Of a DNA stretch of 64,000 nucleotides, positions 27,679-39,463 are shown piece after piece; within the stretch, counting starts at the first letter, position 1; each line of letters begins with the position of its first letter. The position numbers and the translations under genes were made by a program. Under the pieces are notes generated by a model. It saw only the letters and a list, made by a program, of their open reading frames with translations. It was not told the DNA's origin and searched no databases. The stretch covers positions 62,001 through 126,000 of the forward strand of contig JAWLAG010000001.1 in NCBI GenBank assembly GCA_041395505.1, given 5' to 3'. The stretch comes from Steroidobacteraceae bacterium (GTDB lineage Bacteria; Pseudomonadota; Gammaproteobacteria; Steroidobacterales; Steroidobacteraceae).

Positions 27679-28410
27679 ATGCTCGAAGCGCGCGAACTCT
27701 GCAAGCACTTTGGCGCCGTAAGGGCAGCCGACCGGATCAGCTTTGCGGCGGCGGACGGCCGCATCACCGGCCTGCTTGGTCCGAACGGCGCCGGCAAGTC
27801 GACGGCGTTGCGCATGCTCTACACCGTCCTCGAGCCCGACAGCGGCCAGGCACTCGTCGATGGTATCGATACCCGCGTCGATGCACTCGCTGCGCGGCGT
27901 CGCATCGGCGTGCTCACCCATGTCTCCGGTCTTTACGCACAGCTCACGGCGAGGGAGAACATTCTTTATTACGCCGCACTGCAGGGCATGACGGCTGAAG
28001 CCGCAGCCGCCTCCGCGGACAAGCTGATCGAGCGACTCGACATGCGAGGTTTTGCCGACCGGCGCACGAGAGGCTACTCGCAGGGTCAGCGCCTCAAGAC
28101 GTCGCTGGCACGCGCGCTGGTGCACGGGCCGCGCAATATCCTGCTCGATGAGCCGACCAATGGCCTCGATGTCATGGCACTGCGGCATCTGCGCCGTCTC
28201 ATCGGGGAGCTGCGCGAGGAAGGCTGTTGCGTACTGTTTTCAAGTCATGTGATGCAGGAGGTGGCGAGCCTCTGCGATGAAGTCATCGTCATCGCAGGCG
28301 GGCGCGTGGTGCTGCAGGACAGCCTCGCCGGGGTGCGCGAGCGCACGGGCCGGGACAACCTCGAAGACGCCTTCCTGCAACTCATCGGCTCCGGCGAAGG
28401 CATCGCATGA
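27679..28410 (+). CDS. ABC transporter ATP-binding protein (NatA-like)
   Basis: This is a 243-residue ABC ATPase. Walker A is GPNGAGKSTALRML near residue 38, the signature RGYSQGQRLKTSLARAL near residue 130, and Walker B NILLDEPTNGLDVMA near residue 155. SHVMQEVASLCDEV is the H-loop. It belongs to the subgroup with YSQG signatures typical of NatA sodium exporters and related ABC-2 systems. The stop overlaps the start of the permease gene (GCATGAG). Confidence 0.92.
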   Translation: MLEARELCKHFGAVRAADRISFAAADGRITGLLGPNGAGKSTALRMLYTVLEPDSGQALVDGIDTRVDALAARRRIGVLTHVSGLYAQLTARENILYYAALQGMTAEAAAASADKLIERLDMRGFADRRTRGYSQGQRLKTSLARALVHGPRNILLDEPTNGLDVMALRHLRRLIGELREEGCCVLFSSHVMQEVASLCDEVIVIAGGRVVLQDSLAGVRERTGRDNLEDAFLQLIGSGEGIA

Positions 28411-29588
28411 GCGCGCCCGTACTCACCGTGGCCCGCAAGGAATTTCTCGAGAACCTGCGCGATCGGCGGAGCCTCCTCACCGCATTGTTGTTCGGCCCGC
28501 TATTCGGCCCCATGATGCTGGCGCTGACACTGTGGATCGCGCTCGAGCGCGGTGATCAGCGCCAGGACAAGCCGATCGATCTGCCAGTGATACACAGCGA
28601 ACGCGCGCCCAACCTGCTGGCCTACCTCGGGCAGTTCAATGTCCGGCCACGCGCGGTCAGGCTCGGTGAAACTGCGGCGCGGCGTGCCATCGAAGAACGT
28701 CGCGAACAGCTCATACTCGAGATTCCGCATGACTATGCCGCGAAGCTCGCCGCGGGCGAACCCGCACCGTTACGTCTCTACAGCGATTCCTCCGAGCCCA
28801 TGAAGGATGCCGGCGTGCAACGGGTCACGGCGTTGATCACCCGCCACGCGCAGGGCATTGCCCAGACGCGGTTGGAACTCGCGGGCATCGACCCGACGGT
28901 CGTGTTGCCGATCGTCGTGCAGGATATCGACGTGGCAACAGCCAAGACGCGCGGCGCACTCGCGCTTGGCATGTTAAGTGCGCTGGTGCTGCTCGCCATG
29001 CTCGCCGGCGGCATGTACCTTGCGATCGACACCACCGCCGGCGAGCGCGAACGTGGCAGCCTCGAGCCGCTGCTCGCCTTGCCGGTGCGGCGCGAGCACC
29101 TGGTCTACGGAAAGATCGTTGCGACCATTGCCTATATGCTGATATCGCTCGTGGTCACCGTAGCCGCCTGCGCCGTGCTCTTTCAGCTCATCGGACTCGA
29201 GCGTTTCGGAATGACCGCAAATCTAGGGCCCTGGACGGCCCTGCGCATCGCGCTGGCCGCAGCGCCACTGGCGCTCACCGGCGCGGCCCTCATGACCGTC
29301 GTTGCCTCCTTCACCCGCAGTTACCGCGAAGCGCAGACCTATTTGAGTCTGCTGGTGATGTTGCCCACGCTACCGCTCGCTTTCGCTGGCCTCCTCGGCC
29401 TGGCACCCACCCGCGCACTGATGTGGTTGCCCTCGCTCAGCCAGCATTTTCTGATCACTGCGCTGCTGCGCGACGATCCCGTCCCGGCGCTCGACGTGGC
29501 GATATCCGCCGGGAGCGCGGCGGCGCTGGGCGGCATGCTCGCCTGGTTGGCCGGGCGACTGTACCGGCGGGAGAACCTCTTCAGTTAG
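28407..29588 (+). CDS. ABC-2 type transporter permease (NatB-like)
   Basis: This is a 393-residue permease with an N-terminal helix, a periplasmic domain of about 130 residues (residues 45-175), and five or six further helices. The region LDTTAGERERGSLEPLLALPVRR (here IDTTAGERERGSLEPLLA) is the typical NatB sequence. It is translationally coupled to the ATPase gene. Together they form an ABC exporter of the Na+ efflux (NatAB) type; the true substrate is unknown. Confidence 0.9.
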   Translation: MSAPVLTVARKEFLENLRDRRSLLTALLFGPLFGPMMLALTLWIALERGDQRQDKPIDLPVIHSERAPNLLAYLGQFNVRPRAVRLGETAARRAIEERREQLILEIPHDYAAKLAAGEPAPLRLYSDSSEPMKDAGVQRVTALITRHAQGIAQTRLELAGIDPTVVLPIVVQDIDVATAKTRGALALGMLSALVLLAMLAGGMYLAIDTTAGERERGSLEPLLALPVRREHLVYGKIVATIAYMLISLVVTVAACAVLFQLIGLERFGMTANLGPWTALRIALAAAPLALTGAALMTVVASFTRSYREAQTYLSLLVMLPTLPLAFAGLLGLAPTRALMWLPSLSQHFLITALLRDDPVPALDVAISAGSAAALGGMLAWLAGRLYRRENLFS

Positions 29589-29721
29589 GCGGCGTCAGGT
29601 AAACCCCTAGTTGTGGGCCAATCCATGGCCGCACTCCGCAGAACCTTGCAACCGGCCCATTGAAGCGCGAAAGTGCCGGGCAACACATTTGCATGAGCCG
29701 AGTCGGCCTAAGGAGTTGGGC

Positions 29722-30303
29722 ATGGCTTCTTCGATTGCGATCCACCCCCGGGTGGATCAGGGCAAGGCGCGGGCGAGCGCCAAATTCTCCGGCGGCACTC
29801 TCAGTTGCCACTGCAGCAATGCCAAGGTGCTGGTCTTCGTTGCCAGCCAATGCGCGCACAACCATGTCTGTGGCTGTACGCGCTGTTGGAAACCGGCCGG
29901 TGCGATGTTCTCGATGGTGGCCGTCGTGCCCCGCGACAAGCTCAGGGTAGCAGTTCAACGCGAGAAGCTCGCCGTCGTCGATGAAAACGCGGTCATCCGC
30001 CGTCACGCCTGCCGCGAGTGCGGCGTGCACATGTATGGCCGCATCGAGGACAGCGGGCATCCGTTCCATGGCCTCGATTTCATACATCCGGAGCTGTTCG
30101 CGGAAAAAGGCTGGGCGGCACCGACGTTCGCGGCGTTCGTCTCATCGGTGATCGAGTCGGGTACGCCGCCATCGCAGATGAAATCCGTACGCACGCGGCT
30201 CACCAGGCTCGGGCTCGAACCCTACGATTGTCTTTCGCCCGAACTCATGGACCTGATCGCGATCCACAACGCCCGCGCAAGCGGCAAGTTGCGCACCGAA
30301 TAG
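29722..30303 (+). CDS. gfa: Glutathione-dependent formaldehyde-activating enzyme (Gfa), S-(hydroxymethyl)glutathione synthase
   Basis: Gfa speeds condensation of formaldehyde with glutathione for the formaldehyde oxidation route. The 193-residue protein has the zinc-binding Cys pattern [16 protein letters not shown], and [40 protein letters not shown] is a family-specific C-terminal stretch. A consensus AAGGAG ribosome-binding site 7 nt before the ATG supports the start at 29722. The dehydrogenase partner (AdhC/FrmA) is not nearby. Confidence 0.92.
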   Translation: MASSIAIHPRVDQGKARASAKFSGGTLSCHCSNAKVLVFVASQCAHNHVCGCTRCWKPAGAMFSMVAVVPRDKLRVAVQREKLAVVDENAVIRRHACRECGVHMYGRIEDSGHPFHGLDFIHPELFAEKGWAAPTFAAFVSSVIESGTPPSQMKSVRTRLTRLGLEPYDCLSPELMDLIAIHNARASGKLRTE

Positions 30304-30309
30304 CCCGCA

Positions 30310-30711
30310 TCAGGCTTTGTGCCCGCCGTCGAGGCGGCTGGCGTGTCGCGCGAGGAGCGCCCGGCAGCGGTAGTGCTCGTCCGTGGAAAACTCACGTGCC
30401 TCGACTTCGAAGCGATTGTCCTCGTAGCCACGTCGGAACGATTCGAGGAGATAGCGCCATACCGTCATGTGTCCGGGGCGCCATTGCCTGACCACGTGGA
30501 AGAACTCGTGCAGCACCAGGGGAAGATCGCCGAAGAAGTCCTCGGCACTGCCGCGCAGATAGATCCGCCCGGGTCGGGTCGTTGCCACCATGCGCGGGTG
30601 GCAGCGCGCGATGTAGGAATACTCGATGACTTCGACGTCGCTGACGGATTCCCCGAATAGGTGCGCAAGCGTCTCGGCAAGCGCTGGCGGTATCGAAACC
30701 TTGCGGCCCAT
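30310..30711 (-). CDS. Small HExxH metal-binding protein (DUF4157-like)
   Basis: This is a 133-residue protein with one HExxH motif (LVLHEFFHVVRQW, about residues 67-79), as in minimal zinc metallopeptidase-like domains related to DUF4157/eCIS-core domains. Features of that fold include PGRIYLRGSA upstream of the motif and FEVEAREF downstream, where Glu could be the third ligand. No signal peptide and no partner gene are seen. Whether it is a peptidase is unknown. It converges on gfa. Confidence 0.6.
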   Translation of the reverse strand: MGRKVSIPPALAETLAHLFGESVSDVEVIEYSYIARCHPRMVATTRPGRIYLRGSAEDFFGDLPLVLHEFFHVVRQWRPGHMTVWRYLLESFRRGYEDNRFEVEAREFSTDEHYRCRALLARHASRLDGGHKA

Positions 30712-30788
30712 GACGGCTTGAGACTAGCATGGCCGACGAATCGCTGCGGGGCGGATCATGGCGCTCGGCGGGGACGCAAGTAGGGCCC

Positions 30789-33700
30789 TCAGGGCACGAC
30801 ACGCACGAGCCCGAGCTCCGCAGATACGCCATTGCGTATTTCGCCAGCCGCGATGATCTTGCCATCCGGCTGGATCGCAACTGCCCTGGCATCGTCCAGT
30901 CCACCGAAGAAATCGATCGACAGTAGTCCGTCGCTATCAAAGCCATTATCCCGTTGACCCAGCGGGTCGTAGCGCGCGATGGCGAAATCGCTGTTGCCTG
31001 TGCCGACCACGACGATATCGCCATCGACCTCTAGGGCCGCGGCGCTGCCGTGCACGCTGCCGTAATAGAGACTGTCATCCAGGACTTCGCCGCTGCCGCT
31101 CGTGCCGAACAGGTTGTCGCGGCTGCCGTCGCTGTTGTAGCGGCGCATGACCAGACTCGGGACGCCGATTCCGGCATAGCCCACGGCGACTATACGTCCG
31201 TCGGGCTGCGCGAGCAGATCGCGCACTTCATCCCAATAGTTGGTCGAATCGATGAGGATGCCGCTGCCATTGAAGCTCGCATCGAGCTGACCGTTGGCAC
31301 TATAGCGCACGAGGCCAAAGTCCGGATCGGCGCCGCCGCTGTCGGCGACCCGGCCGCCGACGAGAATGCTGCCATCCGCCTGCAACGCCGCGGCATAGGC
31401 AAGATCCGTCTGGCCCGCGATGTCGGTCGAGACCTTGCCACCGTTGCCGAAGCTCGCATCGAGTGCGCCCGTGCTGTCGAAACGCACGGCGGCGAAGTCG
31501 TTGCCCTGCGCTGCGAGCACCTGCGCATGGCCGGTGGCGACAATCGCGCCGTCCGGCTGGATCAGTACATCCGTTGCCCGATCCGTCGCGAGCGCGAAAT
31601 CCGTCAACACGATGCCGGTGCCCTGACCGCCGAAGTTGAGATCCGGTGTGCCGTCAGCATTGAGCCGCAACACGACGAAGTCGTCGGTTGCATTGGCGAG
31701 TCGCGCCTTGCTGTAACCCACGACGACAATGGCGCCATCGGCTTGCACGGCAAATGCGGTCATGAAGTCGCGGCCCGGACCATTGATGTTAATCGTGGCG
31801 TAGCCACCCGTGCCGAAACCCGTATCGAGAAGGCCGTCGGCACCGTAGCGGGAGACCTTGTTGTCGCTGCTGAGTACGAGAACCTTGCCGTCCCCGAGCA
31901 ATGCAACATCAACGGCACCTGACAAGGCACTGTCGACTGTCTTGCCGGCGCTGCCAAAAGCCGGATCCAGTCCTGTCGATGCGGACAAGGTGGTGCAGGC
32001 GACGGTGATGTTGGCCACGGACGCGGCATTGATGGTGCCCGCGCCATTGGTGACGGTGCAGTTCTGCGCCGGATTGTCGGGCTGCGCCGTTACCTGCACG
32101 TTGTAGGGTGAACCGTTGCCGAAGCGGCGGGGATAGGTGAAGGCTCCGCTGGTCGCGATATCGAGCTGCTGGCTGGTGATGCTCTCCCACAAGACGAGCC
32201 CTGAGCCCGCAAGGCCTGACACCACACCGCCCACGGTATAAGTCTCTGCCACAGCATCATCATCGACGATGACAACCGTGGCCGTCGCCTGGGGACCGAT
32301 GATGGCGCAACCACCCGGATTGCCGAGCGTCAGGGTCAGCGTTTCGTCGGGTTCCTCGTCCGGATCATCGATGATCGACAGGTCGACGATGCGCGGCGAG
32401 ACGCTGAAGTCGCCGAAACGAAGCAGATAATCGCGCGCCACATAGTCGATGTTTTCGGCGGCTGAACCGGGCGTCAATGTGACGTTGGCGCTGACGAGGC
32501 CGGCCGGATTGCCGCTGCGCTTCACTTTGATCTGGCGGGTCAACAGTTCGCGCTCGCTGACTCGGTACTCGGCAGTGTCGAATTCGAGAATGCTCTTCTC
32601 GGCCGCGTTGTCCTGGCAGCCGCCTATCGGCGAGATGGATCCTTCCCCAGGTGCCTCGACGCCGTCTGGTACGTCGAGCAACGCGAGTCCCTCGGCATCG
32701 ATCAACGCCATGCCGCCGACGCCGGCGTCAGGATCATTCGGATCGAAAGTCGCGGGGTCGCGAAAATAGGCCATGCTGGCGCCGAATTCCTGAGTGTAGG
32801 AGTCCCATGCCTGGGTGATGGCCAATGCGTCGACGATGAACTCCTCGCCCACCGCGAGATCCGTGAGATCGATGTCCACCGGTATGGTCCGGACGAGGTT
32901 TACAAAACCCGTGCCGCGGCCGAGTGCGTCCTGGTTGGGGACGAATTCGAAGTCGCTCCGGGTCCATAGATCATCAAGGCCGGTATTGGAGACAAAGGCG
33001 TCGTAATCCCAACGCGTGCGCTCTGCAATCGGGTCCGCTCTCGCATCGAGAGCGACTGCGCCGCTGTTGAGGTAGAAGGATTTCTGCTCCGGCGCACCGG
33101 TTGCGGGGTCGACCTTGTAGGCTTCGAAGACAACAAACGCGCCCGCAAACAGGCTGCCGAATGACGGCTGCAGCCCGTTCACCGGTCCGACATCATTCTC
33201 GGCAAAGAGGTTGACGTGAGTCAGGTGGAAAGTCAGCTTGGTCGCCGGCGCTGCCTTTCTGAAATGCCAGGTGGATCTCAGCCAGGCGCTTCGAGACCCG
33301 TACCCGGTGCGCGCAGACTCCACGGCGGTCCAGAAAGTCTCGCCGCTTGCGCTCGAGTGAACGGCCCCGTGCGTGATGTCGTCATTGAAGTAGCGCGCAA
33401 ATATCGGGTTGATGTTTCCGTAGCGCCCTGCGCGGTTGAAGTCCATGCCGCCATCCAGGGCGTTGTTGAAGTCGAAGATGTCATCGACGACGCCACCGGT
33501 CTTCTCGTCCTCCCATAGCACAGACGGCGGACCAATCCGGGACTGATCGTTGCCGTAGTACTTCCACGCGCGCTTCGGCTCCGGGCAGATGACGCGGATG
33601 TTGTCGACATCCTGGCCAGCAATGTAGCCCTCCGCGTTTTCGATCCTGCAGATCTCGGTCAGGCCGCGGGCGAAACCCTCCGGGGGATTGGTGGGTTGCC

Positions 33701-34580
33701 TCTTGATGTTGACCTGGTAATAGGCGCCGTCCGGCAGTTGCAGGTCAAATTGGAAAGGGCCGTTCGCGCTGATGTCGAGCAGTTCGACATCCAGCAGCGG
33801 TCTCGGTCCGCCGATGGGAGGTGGGTCGGGATCGGCGCTGATGGCGAGCTGCAATCCCGTGCCGGACAGCCCCACTACCGTACCGCCTATGGCGAAACTG
33901 GTGCAATCGATGCGTATGTTGGTGACATTGCTGGCAACGATCGTCCCCCTGCCGTCGAAAACACTGCAGGTCTGCGTCGGATCGCCCGGCTGTTGCAGGA
34001 CGGTAACCTCGTAGGATTCACCGGCCAGCAGGAAAATCTCGGATTCGAACGTGCCGTTGTCGCGGATGTTCGGCTGGTTCAGCCAACCGGTCGCGGGCGC
34101 GACATCGACATTCAGTACGAGGATGTTTGCGCTCGAGGCATTCGATTTGGGCACATTTTCGAGGCCCGTAACGACACCGCTGACGCGGTAGGCGTCTTTG
34201 CAGACGATCTGGATGTCATCGACGTTTGCACTGGCGATAACGCCGGTGGTGGCACCCGCGGAATTGGCGCCATCGCAACGTTGTACGGGACTTTGCAACG
34301 CCAGTGGATCCGGACCGGCCAGGACCTCGTAGAGCGTGCCGGAGGGCAATGCCTTGGTGAACGAGAACGGACCATTTGCGGTCGCGGTAATGAATTCGTT
34401 CGATTGGCTACCGTCCGGAAATTCATAGATGGCCAATAGCTCGAGCGCCGGGTTTTTCAGCCCCGTGATCGTGCCGCCGATGGTGTAGGTCTGCGGGGGC
34501 GCGTCCTGACCGCAGCCCGCCAGCAGGCAAACCAGCAGTCCAAGGGAAAGGAACCCTTTCAGTCCTGGCGAATTCGTCAT
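30789..34580 (-). CDS. 1263-residue repeat lipoprotein with Calx-beta and delta-60 repeats
   Basis: This is a very large predicted lipoprotein (signal ...LLVCLLAGC, then Gly-Gln-Asp). Its N-terminal third holds three similar modules (about residues 31-115, 130-225, 227-330) starting with patterns such as YTIGGTITGLKNP, YRVSGVVTGLENV and FAIGGTVVGLSGTGL, and a fourth copy follows the Calx-beta region near residue 775. An unrecognised domain occupies about 340-650. A Calx-beta-like unit at 653-772 ends in TATVVIVDDD. From about 872 to the end are delta-60-type repeats with recurring DASFGNGGKV and LDTGFGTGG-like turns. Probably surface-exposed; function unknown. Confidence 0.82.
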   Translation of the reverse strand: MTNSPGLKGFLSLGLLVCLLAGCGQDAPPQTYTIGGTITGLKNPALELLAIYEFPDGSQSNEFITATANGPFSFTKALPSGTLYEVLAGPDPLALQSPVQRCDGANSAGATTGVIASANVDDIQIVCKDAYRVSGVVTGLENVPKSNASSANILVLNVDVAPATGWLNQPNIRDNGTFESEIFLLAGESYEVTVLQQPGDPTQTCSVFDGRGTIVASNVTNIRIDCTSFAIGGTVVGLSGTGLQLAISADPDPPPIGGPRPLLDVELLDISANGPFQFDLQLPDGAYYQVNIKRQPTNPPEGFARGLTEICRIENAEGYIAGQDVDNIRVICPEPKRAWKYYGNDQSRIGPPSVLWEDEKTGGVVDDIFDFNNALDGGMDFNRAGRYGNINPIFARYFNDDITHGAVHSSASGETFWTAVESARTGYGSRSAWLRSTWHFRKAAPATKLTFHLTHVNLFAENDVGPVNGLQPSFGSLFAGAFVVFEAYKVDPATGAPEQKSFYLNSGAVALDARADPIAERTRWDYDAFVSNTGLDDLWTRSDFEFVPNQDALGRGTGFVNLVRTIPVDIDLTDLAVGEEFIVDALAITQAWDSYTQEFGASMAYFRDPATFDPNDPDAGVGGMALIDAEGLALLDVPDGVEAPGEGSISPIGGCQDNAAEKSILEFDTAEYRVSERELLTRQIKVKRSGNPAGLVSANVTLTPGSAAENIDYVARDYLLRFGDFSVSPRIVDLSIIDDPDEEPDETLTLTLGNPGGCAIIGPQATATVVIVDDDAVAETYTVGGVVSGLAGSGLVLWESITSQQLDIATSGAFTYPRRFGNGSPYNVQVTAQPDNPAQNCTVTNGAGTINAASVANITVACTTLSASTGLDPAFGSAGKTVDSALSGAVDVALLGDGKVLVLSSDNKVSRYGADGLLDTGFGTGGYATININGPGRDFMTAFAVQADGAIVVVGYSKARLANATDDFVVLRLNADGTPDLNFGGQGTGIVLTDFALATDRATDVLIQPDGAIVATGHAQVLAAQGNDFAAVRFDSTGALDASFGNGGKVSTDIAGQTDLAYAAALQADGSILVGGRVADSGGADPDFGLVRYSANGQLDASFNGSGILIDSTNYWDEVRDLLAQPDGRIVAVGYAGIGVPSLVMRRYNSDGSRDNLFGTSGSGEVLDDSLYYGSVHGSAAALEVDGDIVVVGTGNSDFAIARYDPLGQRDNGFDSDGLLSIDFFGGLDDARAVAIQPDGKIIAAGEIRNGVSAELGLVRVVP

Positions 34581-34716
34581 TTCCCGCTACCTCCCCGGGG
34601 CACGCGGCTGCGCGCGTTTGTCTCCCCCAGGGGTTAGTACCGAATTCGCCCCCGAAACAGCTCACCACGCGTGATGTCCGCGGCCCCCGGAGTGGAAACG
34701 CCGATCGACAGGGACG

Positions 34717-36954
<2,238 letters not shown>

Positions 36955-36988
36955 TCAGGAGGTGAAATCGATTGATTGAATCGTTTCG

Positions 36989-37003
36989 ATAGATAGCGTC
37001 TAT
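36989..37003 (-). promoter_or_regulatory. OxyR-like half-site upstream of katG
   Basis: ATAG-ATAGCGT-CTAT matches the ATAGnTnnnAnCTAT OxyR half-element except for one A position. It lies 92-106 nt upstream of the katG start in the gap after the VOC gene. A second half-element is not clear, so it may be a single site or chance. OxyR control of katG is well established in gammaproteobacteria. Confidence 0.4.
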
Positions 37004-37012
37004 GAGTTCGCG

Positions 37013-38014
37013 CTACGCCGCTTCGAAAACCTCCAACACGAACCCTTCCGGATCCTCGAGCAGCATGGAGCGGTGCCGACCCAGGAAGGGGCTGCCGTGT
37101 TCGCCGGGCGGCTTCTTGACCCTGGCGCCGGACTTGACCGCGCGCGCATGCACAGCGGCGAGATCGCGCGTGGGAAAACTCCACATGACGATGCCGCGGT
37201 TTGGCGGTCCTTCGCTCGGCGCCGCTGTCGGGCGGCTCGCCGACCCATGGTCCATGAGGATGAGGTAGCCCGTCCGGGAGCCGGGCGCAAACGCCTGTAT
37301 GAAGCGCTCGCGTATGCCCGCCGGCAGATAGATGGCCGAGTTCTCGCCGATGTCGAACATCATGTCGCGGCGAATTTCATAGCCGAGTACGTCGCGCAAC
37401 ATGTCGTTGATGGCGTCGGCCTTGGCGACGCAACGCGCGGAATAGGCCGCGCCTCCCATGCCATCGGCCGGGTCGATGGGGCCAACCGGCAGGAAGATCT
37501 CCGGGCGCCGCACGGCCAGCAGGAAAACATTCTCCGGCACCTTGTAGAGAATCTCGGCCGACGTGTAGGTCTCGCCGGCGGGGCTCTTGAACTGCAATTC
37601 CCGGATGCCGACGGTCGACTCAACGCCGAGCGCCGTCATGCGCTTCTCGTGCGCGGGCATGTCGACCACAGGAAAACTGATCGTGGCACCGCCACAATAG
37701 AGACCCTCGTAGCCCTGGCGCACGAGCGGCGTGCTGGCTTTGAGGTCGAAGACGCGAATCTGCAGGTTGGCGCCGACGCCGGCGCGGGTATAGCAGGCGA
37801 CCCGCCAGCGATGATCGCGATGAAAACCGAGGTAGTCGTTGACTCGCGGCCAGTCCTGCTCGGCAGGCGTCTGCCAGTCCGAAGCCGTCAGATGGTAGCC
37901 ATCGCGAAACAGCCGGTCGAAGGTCGCGGCATCATGGGTAACGATGCTGACGGTATGCAGCGGACCGACGAGGGCATCGGCGGGCGTGCTCTTGGGAACG
38001 AAAATATCTTCCAT
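37013..38014 (-). CDS. VOC-superfamily (glyoxalase/dioxygenase-fold) protein
   Basis: This is a cytoplasmic 333-residue protein with tandem VOC modules. The C-terminal module has IVMWSFPTRDLAAVHARAVKSGARVKKPPGE and MLLEDPEGFVLEVFE, the latter with the conserved metal-ligand-type Glu. The N-terminal module begins near GPLHTVSIVTHDAATFDRLF, which has a first-strand His. A ring-cleavage or lyase role is possible but not shown. No cotranscribed partner is evident: katG lies 115 nt downstream and mnmE ends just upstream. Confidence 0.78.
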   Translation of the reverse strand: MEDIFVPKSTPADALVGPLHTVSIVTHDAATFDRLFRDGYHLTASDWQTPAEQDWPRVNDYLGFHRDHRWRVACYTRAGVGANLQIRVFDLKASTPLVRQGYEGLYCGGATISFPVVDMPAHEKRMTALGVESTVGIRELQFKSPAGETYTSAEILYKVPENVFLLAVRRPEIFLPVGPIDPADGMGGAAYSARCVAKADAINDMLRDVLGYEIRRDMMFDIGENSAIYLPAGIRERFIQAFAPGSRTGYLILMDHGSASRPTAAPSEGPPNRGIVMWSFPTRDLAAVHARAVKSGARVKKPPGEHGSPFLGRHRSMLLEDPEGFVLEVFEAA

Positions 38015-38049
38015 GGCGGTTCGATTCTACGGTCGCCGCTGGTGGCGAT

Positions 38050-39402
38050 CTACTTGCCGACGCAGAAACTCGCGAAGATCCGCCCAAGGAGCTCATCGCT
38101 CGATATCGCACCGGTGATCTGGCCGAGTGACTCCTGCGCAAGGCGCAGTTCCTCGGCAACGAGCTCGCCCGCGCGCGTCTCGCGCAGCTGCAGCTCCGCT
38201 TCCTCGACGTGCTGGCGGCAGATCGCGAGCGCCTCGACATGGCGGCGGCGCGCCGATACCGTGCCTTCGCCAGCCGCGCGATAGCCCATGCTTTGCGCAA
38301 GATGCATGCGCAGCACATCGAGCCCCTCGCCGGTGCGTGCCGAGAGCGTCACCCGTGGCGGCCCGCTGATGGTGTCGCCGAGCGGCACGCCGCTTGCGAG
38401 ATCGCATTTGTTGAACACCAGCGTCACTGGCACATCGCGCGGCAATCGCTCGCGCACTTCGGTGAAGGCGCGGCCATCGGGATCCACCGCGGCATCGATC
38501 ACGAACAGCAGGCGATCGGCGCGCGCGAATTCGGCATGGGCGCGACGCTGGCCTTCGATCTCGACGACGTCGCTCGAGTCGCGCAGACCCGCCGTGTCGA
38601 GCACATGCAACGGCATGCCATCGACATGAATGCGCTCGCGCAGGATGTCGCGGGTGGTGCCCGGCACGTCGGTCACGATGGCGGCGTCGTAGCCGGCGAG
38701 CCGATTCAGCAGGCTCGACTTGCCGACGTTCGGCCGCCCGGCAATGACTACCGTCATGCCATCGCGCAGTAGCTGTCCCTGTTGTGCGCTGCGCTCGACA
38801 CCGCCCAGGTGCTCGCGCACCACGTTCAGGCGCTCGAGGAGTTCCTGGTCAGCAAGAAAATCGATTTCCTCTTCGGGAAAATCGATCGCGGCCTCGACAT
38901 AGGCGCGAAGATCGGCAAGCGCCTCGGCAAGACCATTGACCATGGCCGAGAACTCGCCCTGCAGCGAGCGCATGGCGGCGCGGGCCGTTTCCACCGAGCC
39001 GGCGTCGATGAGGTCGGCAACGGCTTCGGCCTGCGCGAGGTCGATCTTGTCATTGAGAAAGGCGCGCTGGGTGAATTCACCGGGCTCGGCGCGGCGCGCG
39101 CCGAGCTCGAGCGCCCTGGCGATCAGTGCCTCGACCACCATCGTGCCGCCATGGCCCTGCAGCTCGAGAACCGCTTCACCCGTATAGGAGCGCGGCGGCG
39201 CGAAATACACGGCCATGCCGATGTCGATCGGCTTGCCGGCGGCATCGGCAAAGGCTGCGAGGACCAGGCGCCGCTCCTCGGGGAGCTTCCCGAGCATCGC
39301 CCCGGCAATGGCCGCGACGCGCGGCCCGGAGATGCGCACGATGCCTACGCCGCCACGCCCGGGCGGGGTGGCCGCCGCGACGATGGTGTCCGCCTCCTCC
39401 AT
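38050..39402 (-). CDS. mnmE: tRNA modification GTPase MnmE (TrmE)
   Basis: With MnmG it forms the cmnm5U34 modification. The N-terminal formyl-THF-binding domain includes GGVGIVRISGP and a conserved GGTMVVEALI. The GTPase domain inserted in the helical region has G1 GRPNVGKSSLLNRL, G3 DTAGL and G4 NKCD. The protein ends in FCVGK, the catalytic Cys (CIGK-type) motif. The length of 450 residues is normal. It lies near the rpmH-dnaA block as in many gammaproteobacteria, but here an M24 peptidase gene separates it from yidC. The upstream TACATT suggests a near-leaderless start. Confidence 0.97.
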   Translation of the reverse strand: MEEADTIVAAATPPGRGGVGIVRISGPRVAAIAGAMLGKLPEERRLVLAAFADAAGKPIDIGMAVYFAPPRSYTGEAVLELQGHGGTMVVEALIARALELGARRAEPGEFTQRAFLNDKIDLAQAEAVADLIDAGSVETARAAMRSLQGEFSAMVNGLAEALADLRAYVEAAIDFPEEEIDFLADQELLERLNVVREHLGGVERSAQQGQLLRDGMTVVIAGRPNVGKSSLLNRLAGYDAAIVTDVPGTTRDILRERIHVDGMPLHVLDTAGLRDSSDVVEIEGQRRAHAEFARADRLLFVIDAAVDPDGRAFTEVRERLPRDVPVTLVFNKCDLASGVPLGDTISGPPRVTLSARTGEGLDVLRMHLAQSMGYRAAGEGTVSARRRHVEALAICRQHVEEAELQLRETRAGELVAEELRLAQESLGQITGAISSDELLGRIFASFCVGK

Positions 39403-39463
39403 CCCGCCAATGTAACGCCGGGGCGGACCTGGCTGCCAGTGGCGCGGCAGCGACGGCTGCAGG

